Position numbers and translations under genes: made by a program. Positions 58,136 to 64,000 of a stretch of 64,000 nucleotides of DNA are shown here, in pieces. The stretch lies in contig DF241790.1 in the NCBI GenBank assembly GCA_000507305.1, forward strand, positions 1,955 to 65,954, in the 5' to 3' direction. Numbering within the stretch: the stretch's first letter is position 1; each line of letters begins with the position of its first letter. The notes beneath the pieces are model-generated. The model had not been told where the DNA came from. It saw nothing but the letters and a program-made list of their open reading frames with translations, and searched no databases. This DNA comes from Breviolum minutum Mf 1.05b.01. Lineage: Eukaryota > Sar > Dinophyceae > Suessiales > Symbiodiniaceae.

Positions 58136-60887
58136 TCGGCATTTTGTGTTGAGAACCAGGGAAAAGAATGGTCAAGAGGCTTCAAAGAAAAACAGCTATA
58201 AGGATCTATAAGGCGCCTATGACGGCTGAAAAAATTTCACACCATGAGCTTCCAACTGTCTGTTTGTTTCAAGCCCCGGACTCTCTAATCGTCTCCCGCG
58301 GAAAGCAAACCTCACAACAGCTGCAGAGACTTGGAACCAACACCGGTAGCAACAGCTTCACTACAGAAGCTCTGAGACTGGTGCTGCAGCATATTCAGAC
58401 TCCTTGTCCTCAAGTTTGTGGTAGTAAATAATTTGAATAGATGTGGATATATGTGCTGGTGCCAGCCAGTCATAAACTCATGAAGTAGCATCAAGGCAAG
58501 TGTCAGCTTACAGCCCAAATGTTTGTGCCAACCATATGTGAATGCATGGATTGGAAGATCGGTTGCAAGAAATAGGTAGACCATCGTAAACCCATTTCTT
58601 GAGGTCAATTACTCACATCATCTCCGATTCCTTTCATACATGGTGCGTTCTTGCTTTTGTCTCAAAATGCTCAATAAATCTCAATACAGCGTTTTTGCAC
58701 TTGCCATCACTTGCCACCCTGTGACACCAGTGCCCTGCAAAAATCTGCAATGGCTGTCCTTGCATGACACGTGTTGCGGAGACCGGCCTGCTAGCTTTGC
58801 CATCACATCTGGCAACCTGGACACGGACACGGAAAACAGTCGACAAGGGATCTCGTGACAAAGAACGAATCCTATATGAAAAAATATTTCAAGAATAATG
58901 GTCAGTGTACGTACAATTAAATCATCAATTGTAGAGTAAAACATCTATAAACAATTGCTGTAACTATTGGAATGTGATCCTCAGAAACCGCACTCAAATG
59001 ACATTGCTGAGGTTCGGTTTTCCCCTTGCTGAGGATAAAATAGCCAGCTGTGCCTTTTCATGTTGACACTCCCTGTGATGTCCTGTCCGCTGTCCGGGGT
59101 GTCCCCCCAATCTTCAGCCGAGCAAATCACAAGATGTGACAGGAATTTGCAAGGACCTCAGGCATTTACAAGCATCCAGCCTGAGAAGATTTCTGCAATT
59201 TCGCCACTACGACTCGTTGATGAACCTTTCTACCCTTCTCTGGTAGCGAGTTCACCGCCAAGATCATCTCGTCTCGGGCCTCCCCAAAAATTCTATCCCC
59301 TTCACACAAAATTGGTTCTAGGCGTTTGCAATTCCACGAATTTAGTGCAGTTGTGAACAGTGCATGCTGAATAAGCATCTAGATTCCGAAATTGACACCT
59401 TGAGACAAACACAAGAGCTGTGGAGGCAATGTATCAAAAACACACGAAAAACAAAAAATCATGCTGTATTGTGCTTCGGAAATCAAGAAACGGGCATGCG
59501 TGATATATAACTACACTTGTAACATAATGACATAATGTAACATATCAGTCTGAGCGTGTGAAGAACTTGCAGGTGTTTGAGTTCCTTGCTGAGGCAGATT
59601 TACAGAGGCTCTGTACTGAGTTTAAACTTGAGTGCCTTCAATGTTCTTTCGTAATAGGAAGTGATCAAAACCAACGCATTCTCACCAGTGATGCAATGCA
59701 AATACAAACAATCTTCGCCTTCTTCCATGGCAAGCGCTTCTGTAGATCATCTTCACCTACCATTGGAGATGATATGTGCTTCAAGTCTCACAAGGATTGT
59801 CCGAGTCTGAGATACCATATTTTCGTATAAATGAACAACTAATTTGGAGACTGCCTTGACATTCTGAATCCGAGTGTGCGCACTACACATTCCAACTGCA
59901 GCACGAATTGTGCAATTGTCGCCTATGGGAACTTCATCATCATCTTCTTCCACATCCTGACAGGGGTCATGAAAGAGCTGCATTTATCATCAAACCCACT
60001 ATTTGCGCTTGGAGAACTACTGAAGAAACTTGAAACCTTACTGATCCTTGCTGCAGTAGCAGGTTTAGCACTATGCCCAGTGCCTGATGTGGCTGAACTG
60101 CCGCAAGCGGTCTAGAATGTAGTTCAAAGACGTTCTTGCCAAATCCCAAAGACTTTCAAAATCTCTGTTGCGTTTTTAAGCTTTTGTCTGCCAGCAGACT
60201 TGTAAGCGCTCCTCGGACTGCTCGTCATCATCAACCAATTCGTCCTCCTCATCATCCTCGAGTGTAGCAAGTTCGGCCTTCAGGTCGAAGATGTCATCTG
60301 GTTCCGTTTCGTCGGTGGGATGGTCGAAAGCTAGTGCCTGCGGCACGAAAACCATGAGAAACCACAAAACTGACTATGAAGTCTTCCACACCAACATTCT
60401 GAACTTCGAACAAAAGACATTTGATGGTCCTAGATGAAGAACTGCTGTCCCTACCAGCCAGTCTCCTCAAGATCTGTACATGTCAATGATCCACAACTTG
60501 CTATCTTTGCAAAGCTAACAGTGGGAAAACTGCCAGCTTGAACTCTTCCATTTTGCCATATTTTTCCCATCTTTATCCATCTTTGATAGTCGTTGATCGT
60601 CCCATGTTTCGACGTTCGCGTTTTTGCTGGCGCCTCTTCTTCGTCTTCTCCCTCGGTCTCGCGAGGCCCGCTCAACACCGAAGCCATAGATGCCATAGAT
60701 CGCTTGCCAGATGGCTTTTTTGGTGCGCGGAGTTGATCAATGAAGCGCCGCCCGACCAGAAGTTGCTCGCCTTAGAAGCAACACAATAGACACAACTTGG
60801 CACAGAGGAAAACGTTCTAAAGTTCGTGTCTATGCACTGCACTCTTCTGATGCAAATTTGCTAGGGTCTGCAAGACAAGTGCTTTGC
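58136..60887 (-). CDS. Multi-exon gene, acidic unknown protein
   Basis: Exons on the minus strand join in phase: 60855-60887 (PSKFASEEC, tentative), 60544-60770 (EQLLVGRRFIDQLRAPKKPS, then ETEGEDEEEAPAKTRTS), 60200-60337 (ALAFDHPTDETEPDDIFDLK, then LEDDEEDELVDDDEQSEERL), 59884-59956 (DVEEDDDEVPIGDNCTIRAA), 59170-59299 (FGEARDEMILAVNSLPEKGR), 58711-58816 (LPDVMAKLAGRSPQHVSCKD), 58512-58597 (KWVYDGLPISCNRSSNPCIH), 58316-58408 (RSLNMLQHQSQSFCSEAVAT) and tentatively 58225 to about 58136. Good sites include GTGCCGCAG, CCCTGTCAG and GTGTCCAG acceptors and GTAAGC, GTAAAT and GTGAGG donors. Two exons are rich in Asp and Glu. VPIGDNCTI recalls a hexapeptide-repeat turn, but one copy is not enough for a call. 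No family is recognised. Confidence 0.55.
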
Positions 60888-60889
60888 TT

Positions 60890-62470
60890 GTTTTGAATCG
60901 TAGGAGCAAACTGGATGTTTCTAGTCCATTCTCAATGTGTGCTTCGAAGATGTAGAATGTGCCAATCTCAGTTAGTTGGCACTTTGACACATCGATTGGC
61001 AAAGGTATCCCAAAGTGCATCTCAAAATTACAGTGTATCTGTGGTCTGCGAATGATTCATTCTATGTGCATTTATGTGCATTGTATACCTTGAACTGCAT
61101 GGGAAGGAACTGAAGGCTGCTGCCAGCAGCGCTCGGAGCTTGATTTCACTGTTGCTGGGCAGGAGAGGAGAGCCGGGACTCTCACAACGAAAGAAACTCA
61201 ACAGACGGCCTCGGCAGCTCACTTCATTCCTGTACAAATCAATTGACAACAAAAGCAATTATGTAAGCGTTTGATGTGAGACCGAACAACAGACCTTCCC
61301 AAAACGTGGTATGTTCATGTATTTGCAGACTTTTTTATTACAGTAAATGCTACAGTTTACTATACAATTCCTGGAAAAATTCTGTCACTATGAACTATAG
61401 GTATTGTGTGAAAGGAGAACTCGGGACTCTCATTGGTCATTCCAATATTCAAAAGTTGACACCGAATAATACTCCAACTTGGTTGACAGACTCTGACATC
61501 ATGGATGTTCGTACGGATTCATGTGTCGCTGCACTGAAGCACCAAAAGCATCCAAAAGCAGTATTAAAGACATGAAAACGCATTTTTCAGAGTTGGTCGT
61601 ATTGTCGGAAGCCGTGGGAGCATTGAAATCTGCCGCGCTAGCATCAAGGTCCAGTGACTTCGACTCAGAAACAAGGAAATATGTTTTACGAATAAACAAT
61701 TACTTCAGGATATTTGTATTATGCTATACTAGACTTAGACTAATGATAAGTGTGATTAAGTGTGTATTGTGTGTTTGTATGTGCAAGGGGAGACGGCATT
61801 CCAATCCCTGTCACATGTTTAGGCGTACAGAGAGAGCAAGGGTCAATCCTCGCGGCAGAGGCACTGCTGAAAACGTATCTGACACTTCCTGGGTGTCAGG
61901 GTACAGCTCGAATAGGTTTGAGGAATCAAACGAAGGAAAGATGCAGAAAGGATGAACATGGATGAAACAAAGAAAAGCCTGCAGGACAAACAAGAGAGAG
62001 AGAAGCAAGATGTTCATTGCCATCGATGTCATATTCACCTCACCAATGCCCATTGTTGCACCGCCCCTGTGGCTTTTGCAGTGTATGTGATTCTACATGG
62101 GCATGCAGCATGCGCAGTTGTAGCAAAGAGTGGGTCAGCTGGGTGGGAAGTTTAGCGTCTCTAGATTGTTGCCAGCAACCAGTTGTCACTGGACTGTTGA
62201 AGAGAACCAATGACTGCATGTCAAATGTCTACAACACAGTGCTCAAGTCTGCTCAATTGAAAAGTATGTCCATGAATTGCCATGAAGGAGGCGAAATCCA
62301 ATGAAATGCATATTAATGCTCTCACTCGCGCTTGCTAACCAAAAAAAATAGTTTAGTTTATTTTAGATCATTTTAGTTTGTTCATTGTGGTTCATGTTCA
62401 TCTCATGTTTCTTGAATGCTCGCATGCTCTGGATCTCGCTGTCGCCAAGGTGCCCAGATCCTGCTTAGCC
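60890..62470. other. No confident exon; ambiguous ORFs on both strands
   Basis: Both strands are open at 61499-61699, and both readings look protein-like (plus: THFSELVVLSEAVGALKSAA; minus: SKSLDLDASAADFNAPTASD). Neither could be phased. This may be intron between the two minus-strand chains at 58.1-60.9 and 62.5-63.9 kb. Confidence 0.3.
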
Positions 62471-62478
62471 TTCGTGAC

Positions 62479-63907
62479 CGTCTGTGGGTTTCCAGGAAAT
62501 GGAAGCAAGCGAGCCCGCTCCGAAACATCCAAGATATTTGCCAAGAAGAGTTGGAACCTTTGCAAGGCACTGTCTCGCACTGTAGCAACAACCAAGACAA
62601 TGCAAGAATTCGGTTTGGAAATGTTTAGAAGCTCATATGGCATCCGGCAGTGAGCCCTGCACGCACTGCGTTTGCAGATCTTCTAGAAAGCATTACAAGA
62701 GTTCAGAGTGGACTTCCAGTGTAGCGGAGAAATGAGTCTGCAAAGTGTGAACAGAAGAAAGTCTACAGTAAGGTTTACCAGCAACAAAAATCTGCAAGTG
62801 GATACTGTACAATAGCTATCTAGCTGCTAGCTCATTTCAAAATCTGTGATGGCCTGTGAAAACTGACTCTGACTCCCGACCTTCCAGGATGGATATTTGC
62901 ATTCTTGGAAATGATGCCAAGGGCAGCGTCGAATCGGTTTTTGCCTTCAGCAATGCAGTAATACACGAGAGATGAAGAAAATACAGCGGATTGTAGCGGC
63001 ATGAATGCCCGTTCAATGCAAAAGTGGTCATACATGATCCTGCGTTCTCTCGTCCTCATTGCCCATCAATTCCACAAATAAGATGGATCCGCCTTTGAGA
63101 TGGGTAAGCTTCCCAAAGTGCATGGACCAGTATGCAAAAAGACGAAGCATCCTAAGCAAACGCAGCTGACCAAGGGAAAGAAAAATATCTGCCGCATAGA
63201 CCTGGGGTCCTCCTGGAAATGGTGGGTTGCGGAACTTTCGCTTCGTACTCAAAGCTCTGCCTATTTTTCTACTATAGCAACTTCCTACTTTGACATTTGT
63301 TCAAACCACACCAAATCGCAGCACTGATGTACAAAGCAGATCCCACCTCGGGTCGTATAAACACCAAGAATACACCAATGTTTTTCCATACATCACTTGA
63401 ATGTTTTCTGTCAGTGCTCTGCATTGCACCCCTTACAAGCATGTTCTCTCATTTTCTGTTCACAGCTGTGTGCATTTGGTGGTAGAAGGCTGTAGAAGGG
63501 CACATTTGAAATAAGCTGACCCGTACTGTATGGACATCAAGAAAATGGCAAGCATTGCTTTCAAGGATGCTACACTATTCTCGGTCTTTTTGACCACTGA
63601 GGAGACACCATCCCACTCACTCTCGTAATATACTTTAACAGAAAAGGTATAAAAGAGCGCGAAAGCTTTTTCAAACTTTTGGGTCAGAAAGATCAAATGC
63701 TTAAGCCATTTGCAAAAGTTTGCCAGTTGTAGCGTCTAATCTTAGAAATTGCTGTCGTGGTAGCTGTAAGTTATTTAGGCTATTACCAGTAATTCCGGAC
63801 ACTGCTGAGTTCGATGTTGGTCTTCTGGCGCCATACCGTAGTGTCCCTCGGCCACCCGACATGAGGGGCTCTGAATAGTGACCGCCATCGAAGCGACGCC
63901 GAGCCAT
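62479..63907 (-). CDS. Five-exon gene chain with possible start codon, unknown protein
   Basis: Minus-strand exons join in phase: 63787-63907 (starts at ATG; MARRRFDGGHYSEPLMSGG), 63504-63632 (YYESEWDGVSSVVKKTENSV, then LKAMLAIFLMSIQYGSAYF), 63034-63188 (SLGQLRLLRMLRLFAYWSMH, then GSILFVELMGNEDERTQ), 62881-62944 (KTDSTLPLASFPRMQISILE) and 62479-62579 (RDSALQRFQLFLANILDVSE). Acceptors include TCTGTTAAAG, GCGGCAG, TGCTGAAG and TGCTACAG. Donors are GTAATA, GTGCCC, GTATGA, GTCGGG and GTCACG. The ATG is the first in frame after an upstream TGA in another frame, but the frame itself is open further up, so the start is a guess. The exons may be the 5' part of the 58.1-60.9 kb gene. A membrane helix or coiled segment is possible in exon 2. 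Confidence 0.5.
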
Positions 63908-64000
63908 CCAGGAGAGGCGCCTCAGACCGCAGCCATAAAGGATTTGCAGGAGCAAATTTGCAGAGAATTCTCAAGACAGCAGATTGAACATTCCATGGTA

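Noticed and set aside
59558-59830. Plus-strand ORF reading VFEFLAEADLQRLCTEF
   Set aside because: Looks protein-like but lies inside an intron of the in-phase minus-strand chain. No splice or domain support was found on the plus strand. Kept here as the best alternative reading of this interval.
61521-61700. Plus-strand Ala-rich helical ORF (THFSELVVLSEAVGALKSAA)
   Set aside because: The minus strand is open and equally protein-like, neither has clear splice edges, and the two cannot be told apart by reading alone.
63034-63188. LRLLRMLRLF looked like an S4 voltage-sensor helix
   Set aside because: Arg spacing is irregular, no S1-S3, pore or selectivity-filter motif lies in neighbouring exons, and the order of segments does not fit a channel.
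1-64000. CRISPR array, bacterial operons, rRNA genes, phage or viral genes
   Set aside because: None seen: no regular spacer pattern, no ribosome-binding-site-led ORF series, no rRNA-like conserved blocks, no capsid, terminase, polymerase or reverse transcriptase motifs.

Overview
This looks like a window of a nuclear genome from a dinoflagellate, most likely Symbiodiniaceae-like. That is an inference from four things. There are no long open genes, operons, rRNA or CRISPR. Coding signal comes as short exons (35-230 bases) that join in phase across GT-AG introns. AT dinucleotide runs and CAA/CTA microsatellites are frequent. The clearest single gene is an IS1595/ISXO2-like DDE transposase relic whose C-terminal motif is of the kind expanded in dinoflagellates. 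All models below were read by eye, so exon edges are proposals.

Nearly all supported coding signal is on the minus strand, so the genes read from high to low coordinates. From the right end: (1) 63.9-62.5 kb, a chain of five in-phase exons starting at a plausible ATG (unknown product). (2) 60.9-58.1 kb, an eight- or nine-exon chain for an unknown protein with two strongly acidic exons, possibly the same gene as (1). (3) 55.5, 52.8 and 51.7 kb, isolated exon candidates. (4) 49.2-42.0 kb, a run of exons of which four in-phase ones spell a discoidin (F5/8 type C-like, galactose-binding-like) fold. Further down are a membrane-helix exon and an exon with a GAG..ANG-Y motif seen in dinoflagellate proteins. 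(5) 40.3-39.8 kb and 35.2 kb, isolated exons. (6) 23.2 kb exon, then 22.2-19.6 kb, an eight-exon chain that ends in a stop codon. (7) 17.5-14.95 kb, two neighbouring frameshifted minus-strand ORFs: an unknown approx. 350-codon ORF followed by the transposase relic. A 65-bp minisatellite lies just upstream of them. (8) 13.6 kb, a tRNA-like relic. (9) 13.0, 10.3, 4.9 and 1.1 kb, further minus-strand candidates.

The main plus-strand exception is 2.44-2.96 kb, where four pieces in three frames look coding and end at a good splice donor. It reads as a frameshifted remnant.

Long stretches (4.9-8.7, 23.3-35.1, 35.3-39.8, 40.3-42.0, 49.2-51.5 and 52.9-55.4 kb) hold only short ORFs with no convincing structure. 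They are treated as intronic or intergenic DNA with simple repeats. No biological system with a known mechanism is evident. The most unusual items are the discoidin gene, the paired frameshifted ORFs with all shifts in one direction, and the tRNA-Phe-like relic.
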